DNA of 64,000 bases, from assembly GCF_024362805.1 (NCBI RefSeq), contig NZ_CP093299.1:620001-684000 (forward strand), read 5' to 3'. Positions within the stretch are counted from its first letter, which is position 1. The number at the start of each line of letters is the position of its first letter. Shown here one piece after another: positions 55,378 to 63,632 of the stretch. Source of the DNA: Salipaludibacillus sp. LMS25. GTDB taxonomy: Bacteria > Bacillota > Bacilli > Bacillales > Salisediminibacteriaceae. The translations under genes were made by a program, and so were the position numbers. A model generated the notes under the pieces. That model did not search any database, was not told where the DNA came from, and was given only the letters and a program-made list of their open reading frames with translations.

Positions 55378-55436
55378 TTTTTCACCCCAAGTCCATCATC
55401 TTCCAGTCTTAGCATGACCAAAATATACAAAAAAAT

Positions 55437-55458
55437 CCTGACAGCTATTGCTGTCAGG
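55437..55458 (-). terminator. Terminator of sppA-yteJ overlapping the yteJ stop
   Basis: Perfect nine-base stem CCTGACAGC with GCTGTCAGG and a four-base loop, then ATTTTTTTGTAT on the minus strand. The yteJ TGA at 55456-55454 lies inside the stem. Confidence 0.85.
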
Positions 55459-56002
55459 TAAGTGGTTCTTGTGTTGGCATATTATGAACTATCATTTTTT
55501 TTGAACGCCTTGGTTCAAGTCCTACAAATGTACTTCCTAAACGGTCGTGGATGCCCCTTTTTTCAGAGGAAAAAGGGACGACTGCATACAGGAATAATAA
55601 AAACGGAAGGGCTTGATGAATATACCGCCCCACAACTTCTCTAAAAATAACATCTAACCATGTAAGCTCCTGTTTATCATAACTATAGACTTTAATCCCA
55701 AAAATCAGTTTGCCTAGGGTTTGGCCAAGCTTTTTAGTCATAATTGAAAAATAAGCAAACGAGACTATAGATACGACAATAGCTGCTAATGCTATTGCTC
55801 CCCAAGTAACATTCGTCATCCCAGTTAGAGTCATTAATGGTACAAACAATATACCATTAATACTCCACACCACTATCGAATCGACCGCATAGGCCCAAAA
55901 ACGCATCCAAAATCCAGCATATTGAATGGTAATTTCTTCTGCTGTGTCACTTTTATTGTCTCGATTTTCTACAGGTTCTTCGTTATGGATCTCTTCACTC
56001 AT
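55454..56002 (-). CDS. yteJ: RDD family membrane protein YteJ
   Basis: A 182-residue protein with an RDD domain of three helices. The characteristic residues appear as AGFWMRFWAYAVDSIVVW (R and D), then TKKLGQTLGKLIFGIKV, and FREVVGRYIHQALPFLL with a final RGIHDRLGSTFVG (D). The N-terminus is acidic and cytoplasmic. It follows sppA by 11 bases, as in B. subtilis, where SppA and YteJ together give resistance to antimicrobial peptides. The same is likely here. Confidence 0.93.
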   Translation of the reverse strand: MSEEIHNEEPVENRDNKSDTAEEITIQYAGFWMRFWAYAVDSIVVWSINGILFVPLMTLTGMTNVTWGAIALAAIVVSIVSFAYFSIMTKKLGQTLGKLIFGIKVYSYDKQELTWLDVIFREVVGRYIHQALPFLLFLYAVVPFSSEKRGIHDRLGSTFVGLEPRRSKKMIVHNMPTQEPLT

Positions 56003-56013
56003 CAGCTATCACC

Positions 56014-57006
56014 TCAATCCGTATATAAATACATGAGCTGTGCGCCTTGATTTTGACGGAACCAGCTTTCTATGTCTGTTAAATGACTTTGATTACTAAA
56101 TAACTTATTCATTTTCATTCCAAATATAGAGGAGAAACCAATATTGGCTTCATATTCTACAACAGTTAAGTTTCCTTGACCTAATGCTTCTTCAAGATCT
56201 TTAACCACATCATCTTGATGACCAAGTCCGTCAATTAATCCTCGTTCCAACGCTTGAGAACCTGTGTAAATACGGCCATCTGCTAAATCGTATACCTCAT
56301 CGCGATCAAAATCTCTGCCTTCCTCAATCACATCAACAAATTGCTCATAAGCATCATCAACAAGATCTTGTAAAATATCTCTTTCTTCATCTGTCATATC
56401 TCTCGTTGAAGACATGATATCTTTATAAGGTCCGCTTTTAATCACTTCTTGTTGGATACCCCAGTTTTCCGCAAGCTCACTAATATTTATCGAGGACATG
56501 ATCACACCTAATGACCCCGTTAGCGTTTGTGGGTTTGCGTAAATTTGCTCAGCAGGTGCTGAAATATAATAACCTCCGCTTGCTGCCATACTTCCCATTG
56601 ACACATAGACTGGCTTTCGATAATCTTCTTGGATGGTTGCCACTTTATCATGGATTTCGTCACTCTCTACCACACCACCACCAGGAGTGTTGACTCTTAA
56701 CACGATTCCCTGTACTTCTGGGTCCTCTGCTGCGTAATCGAGCTGATCCAACAGCATCTCATGGTCATATCCACCTGCTAAAAGTCCACCAGCAGCACCG
56801 CTTTGAATGACCCCTTCTACATGAATTACCGCAATTTTGCCACTTCCTGTTCCAACTTCCAAAACCCTTTCATGAAATGGTTCTCCTGCCCCTCCAAAAA
56901 AACCTTCCAAAGATTCTCCCATAGTTCCTTGTAAAAAAGTTGCAAGTGTTGATGCTAACAAAAGGACACCCGCAATAGCGAGGCCTATCCATCGTTTTGT
57001 ATTCAT
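56014..57006 (-). CDS. sppA: Signal peptide peptidase SppA
   Basis: A 330-residue membrane-anchored serine protease degrading remnant signal peptides. It has an N-terminal helix at about 6-26. The Ser-Lys dyad is S143 in MAASGGYYI and K195 in SGPYKDIMS, with GSLGVIM (164-170) and VNTPGGGV around them. The start is the ATG at 57006, reading MNTKRWIGL, with AGGAGGG upstream; an ATG 17 codons earlier lacks a site. It is first of the sppA-yteJ operon. Confidence 0.95.
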   Translation of the reverse strand: MNTKRWIGLAIAGVLLLASTLATFLQGTMGESLEGFFGGAGEPFHERVLEVGTGSGKIAVIHVEGVIQSGAAGGLLAGGYDHEMLLDQLDYAAEDPEVQGIVLRVNTPGGGVVESDEIHDKVATIQEDYRKPVYVSMGSMAASGGYYISAPAEQIYANPQTLTGSLGVIMSSINISELAENWGIQQEVIKSGPYKDIMSSTRDMTDEERDILQDLVDDAYEQFVDVIEEGRDFDRDEVYDLADGRIYTGSQALERGLIDGLGHQDDVVKDLEEALGQGNLTVVEYEANIGFSSIFGMKMNKLFSNQSHLTDIESWFRQNQGAQLMYLYTD

Positions 57007-57203
57007 CTTATCCCTCCTGATACAATTATAAAGCGTTTTATTTATGTAAATACCCACGAATGGCTCATTATTTGATACGATAAAAGTAGACGCTTAGTTT
57101 CATACTAAATTTATTACTAAGTTTTATTTTAACTTTTTATCAGAAAAAATGAAACTCATGAAAAGAACTAGAAATTCATGCAAGAAGAAAGGGTGCGTTC
57201 AAC

Positions 57204-58004
57204 ATGACGAATGAAAGAAAACAGGTCTATTTATTTTATAAGCCAAATAAGGAGCTGGATAAAAAAGTTCAAAAGCTTCGAGAGCTTGGTAAGAAACATG
57301 GTTTTACGTTAGCTGAATCACCTGATAAAGCTAATATCATTGTCAGTATTGGAGGCGACGGGACATTTCTTCAGTCAATTAGAAAGACAGGCTTTCGTGA
57401 GGATTGTCTCTACATTGGAATTAATGATGACAGGCTTGGCTTCTATACGGATTTTAACTTAAATGACTTAGAAAAAATAGAGATGGGTATGAAAGCAGAA
57501 AATATTGAAGTGTTACGTTACCCAACTCTCCAAGTAACTGTCGATGATCATCAAGAATTCCAGTGTCTAAATGAAATATCAATTCGCTCTAACATTATTA
57601 AAACGTTTGCCATCGATGTCTTCATCGACGGGATCCACCTTGAAACCTTCCGTGGGGATGGGATGATTGTTTCAACTCCTACAGGTAGTACGGCTTATAA
57701 TAAATCACTAAAAGGGGCAGTCGTTGATCCTAAACTAAATGCCATGCAATTAACTGAGATTGCCTCTCTTAACAATAATCAATACCGCACCTTAGGATCA
57801 CCTCTTTTATTAAATAACGATCGTGAGCTCGTGCTTAACATCATACAAGATGGTAATGACCATCCAATCATCGGTGCTGATAACGAAGCCCTAAGTATTC
57901 GTCACTCACATGAGGTTAAAGTAAAAGTAAGTGACAAAACCATTAAAACCCTTCGTTTAAAAGACAATTTATTTATCCATAAAGTTAAGCGTAGCTTTTT
58001 ATAG
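57204..58004 (+). CDS. NAD kinase
   Basis: A 266-residue NAD kinase of the short Bacillus type, making NADP. It has the diacylglycerol-kinase-like fold with the GGDG motif in IVSIGGDGTFLQS, NLNEISIRS-like CLNEISIRSN, and the NAD-binding FRGDGMIVSTPTGSTAYNKS. The position between sppA and ytcJ corresponds to B. subtilis ytdI (nadK2/ppnKB), one of two paralogues. It reads opposite to sppA. A 12-bp hairpin follows the stop codon. Confidence 0.95.
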   Translation: MTNERKQVYLFYKPNKELDKKVQKLRELGKKHGFTLAESPDKANIIVSIGGDGTFLQSIRKTGFREDCLYIGINDDRLGFYTDFNLNDLEKIEMGMKAENIEVLRYPTLQVTVDDHQEFQCLNEISIRSNIIKTFAIDVFIDGIHLETFRGDGMIVSTPTGSTAYNKSLKGAVVDPKLNAMQLTEIASLNNNQYRTLGSPLLLNNDRELVLNIIQDGNDHPIIGADNEALSIRHSHEVKVKVSDKTIKTLRLKDNLFIHKVKRSFL

Positions 58005-58015
58005 ATCATATGTCC

Positions 58016-58045
58016 GTGGAAGTTTTGTAGACGCAAAACTTCCAC
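58016..58045 (+). terminator. Hairpin after the NAD kinase gene
   Basis: Perfect twelve-base stem GTGGAAGTTTTG with CAAAACTTCCAC and a six-base loop. No T-run follows, so termination is uncertain. Its arm resembles the left arm of diverged family B copies (GTGGAAGTTTTC). Confidence 0.5.
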
Positions 58046-58147
58046 TCTGTTACCTAAGCGTTTCTTCCCCTATGTATTAAAGCTTTTCATCTTCTCCATT
58101 TCAAGGTTAAATACCTTTTTTCATGTTTTATCTTCCCTCTCTCTGTG

Positions 58148-59746
58148 TTACGATTTCTTATTTAATTCGTACATAATTGTATTATTCACTACAGTTTTAG
58201 CAACTTTTACATCAAGCCAGTCATCAGGAGAAAGCTCAAACAAATCCTCTGTTAAAATTGTAAAGTCCGCTATGTGCCCTTTTGCTATTTTGCCTTGTAT
58301 ATGCTCTTTTCCAATAGCTTTTGCACTTCCAGTCGTAAATAACGTTAATGCCTCGTATAATGAAAGCTTTTCCTGTGGATTATAACCGTCATGCTTTTCT
58401 TCTGGTTTTCGTCTCATAACAGCAGCATGAATACCAAGCATCGGATCAATTGGCTCAATAGGGGCATCAGAGCCACCAGCACACATCAAACCTTTGTCAA
58501 TTAATGTTTTCCAAGCAAAGGAGTCATTTAATCTTTCACTGCCGAGGCGTTTCTCAACCCAAGGAAAATCTGACGCAACAAATCTTGGCTGAATATCGAG
58601 AACGACAGAGAGTTTTTGTAAACGAGCTATTAAGTCTTCTCTCGTTACTTGCAAATGAATTAAACGATCTCGCTGCCCTGCTTCTGGAGGATGTGCTTCA
58701 ATAGCCTCTATCGCCATTTCAAGTGCTTGATCTCCAATAACGTGTATCGCCACTGGGCTGCGAAAAGCACGGGCTTCTTCGACAAGCTCCTTAAGCCTAC
58801 TTTTCGTATGAATGCTCACTCCATAAGTGGAAGGGTCATCTGCGTACGGCTTACTCAATAAAGCAGTCCGTCCTCCTAAAGCGCCATCAGCAAAAATTTT
58901 CACCGCTCCAAGCTCAACGAATTTGTGATCTGCTTGATGATATTTAGCAAGAATGCCAGAAGCTACCTCATGATGAATAAGTAAGTTAGCACGAAACTTA
59001 CAATGCCTACCATCAATCACGTTGTAAAACACGTTAAGCGTGGCCTCTGCGTCCCCATAATAGTTTAAATCTTCTGAATGACCTCCTGTATACCCTTTCT
59101 TTAAAAGGTCATTAACTGCTGATGAGAGCGCCTTTTTTACATATGCGACGCCTTCCTCTGGAAGATACTTTTTAACTAATTCTTGTGCTTGATCATGTAA
59201 ATAGCCAGTCGGGACACCCTGTTCATCACGGACAATGATTCCACCTGAAGGCTCCTGAGTATGTTTCGTAATACCTGCTATCTGTAATGCATAGGTATTA
59301 ATGACACTTGCATGACGACATACTCTTGAAATAATAATAGGATGTTGTAAAGAGACTTTATCTAGCACATACTTATCTGGAACTAGTTGCTGATCATATA
59401 GATTTTCATTGAACCCCTCTGCCACTAGCCAATGACCAGGTGGGATATCTTTAACAGCTTTTTTCAAGATGGCGGTTAATCTCGTAATACTTGTCACTCC
59501 TGATACATCCAGTTTAAGCAATTTTTCCCCATGTCCAATCATATGTAAATGGCTGTCAACAAAGCCGGGATACATGACAGCTCCATGTAAATTTATTTCC
59601 TCGGAAATAGTGCCTCTATGCTTAAGCTTTAGATCGGCTAACGTCCCCACACTTACAATATGTCCTTCCTCAACAAAAACTGCTTCTTGCAGATCATCTT
59701 CATTGCAAAGTGTCCGTACTTTTCCTCCGTACCACAACGTTCCCAC
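58148..59746 (-). CDS. ytcJ: Amidohydrolase YtcJ
   Basis: A 532-residue amidohydrolase-3 family enzyme. Metal-binding features are VDSHLHMIGHG (HxH), AIHVIGDQALEMAI and GGSDAPIEPIDP, with FADGALGGRTALL in the middle. The N-terminal beta domain begins WYGGKVRTL. Substrate unknown; such enzymes act on exocyclic amide or imide bonds. The start is GTG at 59746 with AAAGGAG nine bases before. It lies between the NAD kinase and sspA genes as B. subtilis ytcJ does. Confidence 0.9.
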   Translation of the reverse strand: MGTLWYGGKVRTLCNEDDLQEAVFVEEGHIVSVGTLADLKLKHRGTISEEINLHGAVMYPGFVDSHLHMIGHGEKLLKLDVSGVTSITRLTAILKKAVKDIPPGHWLVAEGFNENLYDQQLVPDKYVLDKVSLQHPIIISRVCRHASVINTYALQIAGITKHTQEPSGGIIVRDEQGVPTGYLHDQAQELVKKYLPEEGVAYVKKALSSAVNDLLKKGYTGGHSEDLNYYGDAEATLNVFYNVIDGRHCKFRANLLIHHEVASGILAKYHQADHKFVELGAVKIFADGALGGRTALLSKPYADDPSTYGVSIHTKSRLKELVEEARAFRSPVAIHVIGDQALEMAIEAIEAHPPEAGQRDRLIHLQVTREDLIARLQKLSVVLDIQPRFVASDFPWVEKRLGSERLNDSFAWKTLIDKGLMCAGGSDAPIEPIDPMLGIHAAVMRRKPEEKHDGYNPQEKLSLYEALTLFTTGSAKAIGKEHIQGKIAKGHIADFTILTEDLFELSPDDWLDVKVAKTVVNNTIMYELNKKS

Positions 59747-59837
59747 AGAAAAGTGCTCCTTTCAACAGACAGCTTAAATTCTGTCAACTATATAACAAAT
59801 CCATCATACAGGCATTTGACGTATAAATCAAAGATAA

Positions 59838-59860
59838 AAGGGCATCCAAATGGATGCCCT
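59838..59860 (-). terminator. Rho-independent terminator of sspA
   Basis: Perfect stem GGGCATCC with GGATGCCC and a loop of four bases, then TTTTATC on the minus strand. Confidence 0.8.
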
Positions 59861-59879
59861 AGAGTCAGATATTTTTATA

Positions 59880-60083
59880 TTATTGTTGATAACCACTCAT
59901 CTGTTGTTCAGCCATTTGAACAAGTCTTTTTGTAATTTCACCACCGACGGAACCGTTAGAACGTGAAGTTGCATCTGGACCAAGTTGTACCCCAAATTCT
60001 TGAGCAATTTCGTATTTCATTTGATCTAACGCTTGTTGTACCCCAGGGACTACTAATTGATTTGAGCTGTTGTTATTAGCCAT
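59880..60083 (-). CDS. sspA: Small acid-soluble spore protein, alpha/beta type
   Basis: A 67-residue DNA-binding spore protein that coats and protects DNA in the dormant spore. It contains [20 protein letters not shown], in which the germination protease cleaves near the E-I-A site, and the second signature [27 protein letters not shown] precedes the ATG. A GAATT and CGTATCA pair upstream weakly resembles a SigG promoter. The alpha/beta SASPs form a multigene set, so the symbol follows its place next to ytcJ and thiI. Confidence 0.9.
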   Translation of the reverse strand: MANNNSSNQLVVPGVQQALDQMKYEIAQEFGVQLGPDATSRSNGSVGGEITKRLVQMAEQQMSGYQQ

Positions 60084-60234
60084 ATAATCTCACCTCCCTT
60101 GTACGCTTATGATACGACAAAAGAAATGATCTAATTCGCGAAGAATCTTGGGTAGTCATCCAATTATTGAAAAATGATATCATCATGCTTTAACTTAAAT
60201 CTTCGCTCATGAATCACTTTTATAATCCAAACTG

Positions 60235-60380
60235 CACCTGTAAATGGATTAATACATTCATCGTTCGGCTACAGACAGACACTTTTCCGAAGCTGTCTTC
60301 ACTGCAACCCTTTTTCAAAAGATAGACTAATTTATCCATTCGCTTATGCATGTTAAACATTCAATTGTGAAGTTCATTCA
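60235..60380 (+). repeat. Family C interspersed repeat, copy 7
   Basis: Shows CATCGTTCGGCTACAGACAG, GCTGTCTTCACTGCAACCCT, GATAGACTAATTTATCC, ATTCGCTTATGCATGTTAAA and CATTCAATTGTGAAGTTCAT. It ends just before the thiI stop. Confidence 0.75.
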
Positions 60381-60385
60381 CATAT

Positions 60386-61594
60386 TTAAAAAAGCTTATC
60401 AATTTCTGACTCTTCGTCGGCAGTCACTGTCATCTCATGGACTGTTGTGCGGTTTACTGCGTCCTCAACGATGTCCTCCACATTAAGAAAACTTTCATAT
60501 CGCTCAGCTTTATCTTTATCTGGTTTTGTTTTCGACTCGGCTGGTAAAAAAATAGTGCAACAATCTTCATAAGGTAAAATTGAGATATCGTATGTACCAA
60601 TTTTTCTGGCTTGCTCAATTACTTCCAGTTTATCCATTGTGATGAGTGGGCGCAGGACAGGCAAGTTCGTCACACTATTTATTGTGTACATGCTATCAAG
60701 TGTCTGACTAGCTACTTGTCCAAGACTTTCTCCATTTACAATTGCTTTAGCATGTTGCATGTCTGCTATCTTTTCGGCTATTCTCAGCATAAAGCGTCTC
60801 GTAACGGTCATTTCATAATTATCAGGTACTTGCTTATGAATCAGTGTTTGCACATCAGTGAATGGTACGATATGAAGCTTAATCGCACCACCATATTGTG
60901 TTAATATTTTCACTAAATCTTCAACTTTTTGTTTGGCCCTCTCATTTGTAAAAGGGGGACTATGAAAATGAATAGCTTCTAATGTGACACCTCTTTTCAA
61001 GGCAAGATAGCCTGCTACAGGACTGTCTATCCCTCCGGACAGCATTAACAAAACCTTTCCACTTGTTCCTACTGGTAAACCTCCTGCCCCTTTAAGAACT
61101 TTAGATGATATATAAGCTGCCTCAGACCTAATTTCCACTTTTAATTCAACATCTGGGTGATGTACATCCACACTAATTCCATCCATATGTCGCAAAATAT
61201 GGCCACCGATCACCTTGTTCATTTCCTGTGAGCCTGTTGGAAAATCTTTATTAGTACGTCTCACTGATACTTTAAAGGTTCCTTTTCCCGTCGGTAAAGC
61301 ATCATTCGCTGCCCATAAAGCGCCTTCACTTATCTTCTCTTCTGATAAGGCAACTTTTATGGATGGGCTAAGAGAATGAATCCCAAAGACAGTTTGTAGC
61401 TTTTGACACACAGCTGTCTCATCTTCTCCATTCAATTTTACAAACATACGCCCATAGGAACGTTTTACTTTAATCGCTTCAAAATCCCTTAAGACTTCCC
61501 TAATATTTCTATCTAACTTCTGTTCAAACTGCTTTCTATTTTTGCCTTTTAACGATAATTCTGCATAACGGATTAAAATATGATCATATGTCAT
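60386..61594 (-). CDS. thiI: tRNA sulfurtransferase ThiI
   Basis: A 402-residue enzyme that adenylates and thiolates uridine 8 of tRNA to 4-thiouridine. The N-terminal ferredoxin-like and THUMP domains cover about 1-165, and the PP-loop is LLMLSGGIDSPVAGYL near 182-197. No C-terminal rhodanese domain is present, as in Bacillus, where the adjacent cysteine desulfurase feeds sulfur directly. The conserved EDCCTIFLP is present near the C-terminus. Its ATG overlaps the iscS stop (ATGA), so the two are coupled. Confidence 0.96.
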   Translation of the reverse strand: MTYDHILIRYAELSLKGKNRKQFEQKLDRNIREVLRDFEAIKVKRSYGRMFVKLNGEDETAVCQKLQTVFGIHSLSPSIKVALSEEKISEGALWAANDALPTGKGTFKVSVRRTNKDFPTGSQEMNKVIGGHILRHMDGISVDVHHPDVELKVEIRSEAAYISSKVLKGAGGLPVGTSGKVLLMLSGGIDSPVAGYLALKRGVTLEAIHFHSPPFTNERAKQKVEDLVKILTQYGGAIKLHIVPFTDVQTLIHKQVPDNYEMTVTRRFMLRIAEKIADMQHAKAIVNGESLGQVASQTLDSMYTINSVTNLPVLRPLITMDKLEVIEQARKIGTYDISILPYEDCCTIFLPAESKTKPDKDKAERYESFLNVEDIVEDAVNRTTVHEMTVTADEESEIDKLF

Positions 61595-62736
61595 TTGAAT
61601 TTTACCACCTTTTTCATCGTTCCTACTACTTCTTTTAATTCTTCAAGAAAAATGGACGCTTCCTCTTTTGTATTATTAAACGAGAACGACAACCTAATGG
61701 CAGACTCTGCTTGTTTTTTCTCGAAACCTGCGGCTACTAGTATACGGCTAGGGGCATTTTTCTTTGAAGAACATGCGGATTTTGTAGATACGTACACGTC
61801 TCGTTCTGCTAATGCTTGTACAATAACCTCTGGCTTTAATCCTGGTATAGAAAAATTTAAAATATGCGGTGCCCTTTCTGCCGGAGAATTAATCATGACA
61901 CCATCTATTTTTCTTAGCTCCTCTTCAAGCCAATATGACATGTCACGAAGATGATCAGTCCCTTTTTCCGCTTCAGTCAAGGTTATTCGCAACGCTTTCG
62001 CCATGGCTACAATTCCTGCTACATTTTCCGTCCCAGCTCTATAACCTGCTTGCTGATTCCCTCCTGAAAATAAAGACATTAATTTAATACCACGACGTAC
62101 TATCACGACACCATTACCAGGTAGACCATGAAATTTATGTGCTGAAATGGTGCACAGATCTACTTTTGCCCTTTGAAAATCAATCGGCACCTTTGTTACT
62201 CCTTGAACATGATCCACATGAAATAATATTTTTGGATAGTCAGCCAATAGAGAGCCAATTTCCTCAACTGGTTGGATACTTCCAAGTTCATTATTTACAT
62301 GGATGAGGGACACTAAAACCGTTTGATCGGTTATGGCTTCTCTTACAGTTGATGCTGAGACATAACCATGTTTCCCCGGTGTAAGGTAGGTTACTGAGAA
62401 CCCCTCTTTCTCTAACTGTCTACACACTTCATAAGTAGAAGAATGTTCGATTCCTGTCGTAATAATATGATTGCCACGTGAACGGTTCTGATAAGCCGCC
62501 CCTTTAACCGCCAAATTATTGCCTTCCGTGCCACCTGAAGTAAATACAATATCTGTGTCCTTCACGTTAAGTAACCCAGCTATTCTTTTTCTAGCTTGCT
62601 CCATAAGCTGCTCCGACGCTTTTCCTATCGGATGAAGTGATGAAGGATTACCAAAATACTCTGTTGAAACTTTTGCAAATGTTTCCACAACCTCACTATA
62701 CGGTAAGGTTGTGGCACTATTATCAAAATATATCAT
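61591..62736 (-). CDS. Cysteine desulfurase (ThiI partner)
   Basis: A 381-residue PLP enzyme of the NifS/IscS class that takes sulfur from cysteine. It begins MIYFDNSATTLPYSEVVETF. The PLP lysine is in SAHKFHGLPGNGV and the persulfide cysteine in TKSACSSKKNAPS. HHS-type GIEHSSTYEV and RAGTENVAGIVAM also fit. It overlaps thiI by four bases. This pair corresponds to B. subtilis nifZ-thiI, which makes 4-thiouridine. General Fe-S cluster assembly is usually served by SufS. Confidence 0.94.
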   Translation of the reverse strand: MIYFDNSATTLPYSEVVETFAKVSTEYFGNPSSLHPIGKASEQLMEQARKRIAGLLNVKDTDIVFTSGGTEGNNLAVKGAAYQNRSRGNHIITTGIEHSSTYEVCRQLEKEGFSVTYLTPGKHGYVSASTVREAITDQTVLVSLIHVNNELGSIQPVEEIGSLLADYPKILFHVDHVQGVTKVPIDFQRAKVDLCTISAHKFHGLPGNGVVIVRRGIKLMSLFSGGNQQAGYRAGTENVAGIVAMAKALRITLTEAEKGTDHLRDMSYWLEEELRKIDGVMINSPAERAPHILNFSIPGLKPEVIVQALAERDVYVSTKSACSSKKNAPSRILVAAGFEKKQAESAIRLSFSFNNTKEEASIFLEELKEVVGTMKKVVKFK

Positions 62737-63040
62737 TCCAAACGACCCCTTTGTCTAGAGATAACTCTATTCAACAACGTATCATACCATATTTGTTATT
62801 TTTCAAACAGTTTAAAACCTATAGAGATTCTTTTTAAACCTGTGTTGGGCAACATTATCTCATTTAGCAGAAACAGTGTGAAAAGATACGGATTACAGTG
62901 TTAGTGTTCGCAATTTACAGATATGATATGTTTAAGACATATCAACTTGTTAAAAGAGATACATCACCTATGATCATGCTCAGTTCTCCTCGCTTTAAAT
63001 ACTGTATGTATTAAATTTGGGCAATGCTTACCGTAACGAA
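62737..63040. other. Intergenic region upstream of the cysteine desulfurase gene
   Basis: About 300 bases without a gene. It should contain the promoter for iscS-thiI, but no clear -35/-10 pair was found. Confidence 0.4.
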
Positions 63041-63080
63041 AAAGCCTGCTTCGGCCCATCGCAGACCATAGCAGGCTTCT
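63041..63080 (-). terminator. Terminator downstream of the ezrA-region pseudogene
   Basis: AAGCCTGC pairs with GCAGGCTT, with TTTTTCG following on the minus strand. It marks the old 3' end of the broken gene. Confidence 0.8.
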
Positions 63081-63097
63081 CATGTAATTATTTCACT

Positions 63098-63603
63098 CTA
63101 AAAAAGTTCTTCAATGAGCGTTTCAATAGAAATAATGCCCTCAGGTGCTATATGAGAAAAGTCTCCAAAATGTATAGGTTCTTACTCGTTATGTCTTGTG
63201 TGAGGGTTTCGATAGCAAGGCTCATAGGTAGAATCTGTCTCATTATTCATTTCCTTTGTACTGGTCTTTAGCTCTTGGTCATCAGCTATCTCTCAAAATT
63301 AATTTCAGCAGGCGAAGAAAGATGTTCCGCGCCATATTCTCTTTTCAACTCCTTAAGTTCAAATAAAGCTAAGCTTCAATCAGTGGGCGTTTTCCGGACG
63401 GTTATCTGTGATAAATCTGTCTCTTGCCCTATACTTAAATGTTCTCCGTATACATCTACATCATAGAGTGATGAAGAGACTTCACCTTGCCACATTGTTA
63501 ATTCTTTTTTTGAAAATGGATCAAACGAGGTGACAATGACTAAAAAACAACTTGTTATGCAAAGAAGAATAAGACTTTCTACTATCATCCATGTTGTGTT
63601 AAT
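63098..63603 (-). pseudogene. Broken gene for a small membrane-anchored protein
   Basis: Coding traces run from 63603 to a TAG at 63100-63098. The front part reads INTTWMIVESLILLCITSCF (one membrane helix), then SFDPFSKKELTMWQGEVSSS, up to GQETD. There a 53-base collapsed repeat (63363-63415) is inserted. Beyond it come ELKELKREYGAEHLSSPAEI, NFER and a stop. A frameshift near 63295 leads to DDQELKTSTKEMNNETDSTY, a TAA at 63184-63182, then EPIHFGDFSHIAPEGIISIE and TLIEELF. The Shine-Dalgarno GGAGGGG is nine bases from an ATT, perhaps a former ATG. Original length was about 150-160 residues. Family not recognised. Confidence 0.65.
63363..63415 (+). repeat. Family A/B hybrid repeat, collapsed, inside a pseudogene
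   Basis: The left end ATAAAGCTAAGCTTCAATCA and GTGGGCGTTTTC are joined directly to CGGACGGTTATCTGTGATAA. All middle parts are missing. This is the shortest copy. Confidence 0.88.
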
Positions 63604-63632
63604 GAATGATCCCCTCCACAACCCCACCTTTA

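Noticed and set aside
63550..63603. Prepilin-like N-terminus (VESLI) in the broken gene
   Set aside because: The expected Gly before the cleavage site and the FTL residues are absent, so the likeness is too weak.
63376..63627. Intact 83-codon small membrane protein gene
   Set aside because: Its last nine or so codons come from a repeat, coding sequence continues beyond the repeat, and no usable start codon follows the Shine-Dalgarno. It is better seen as part of a pseudogene.
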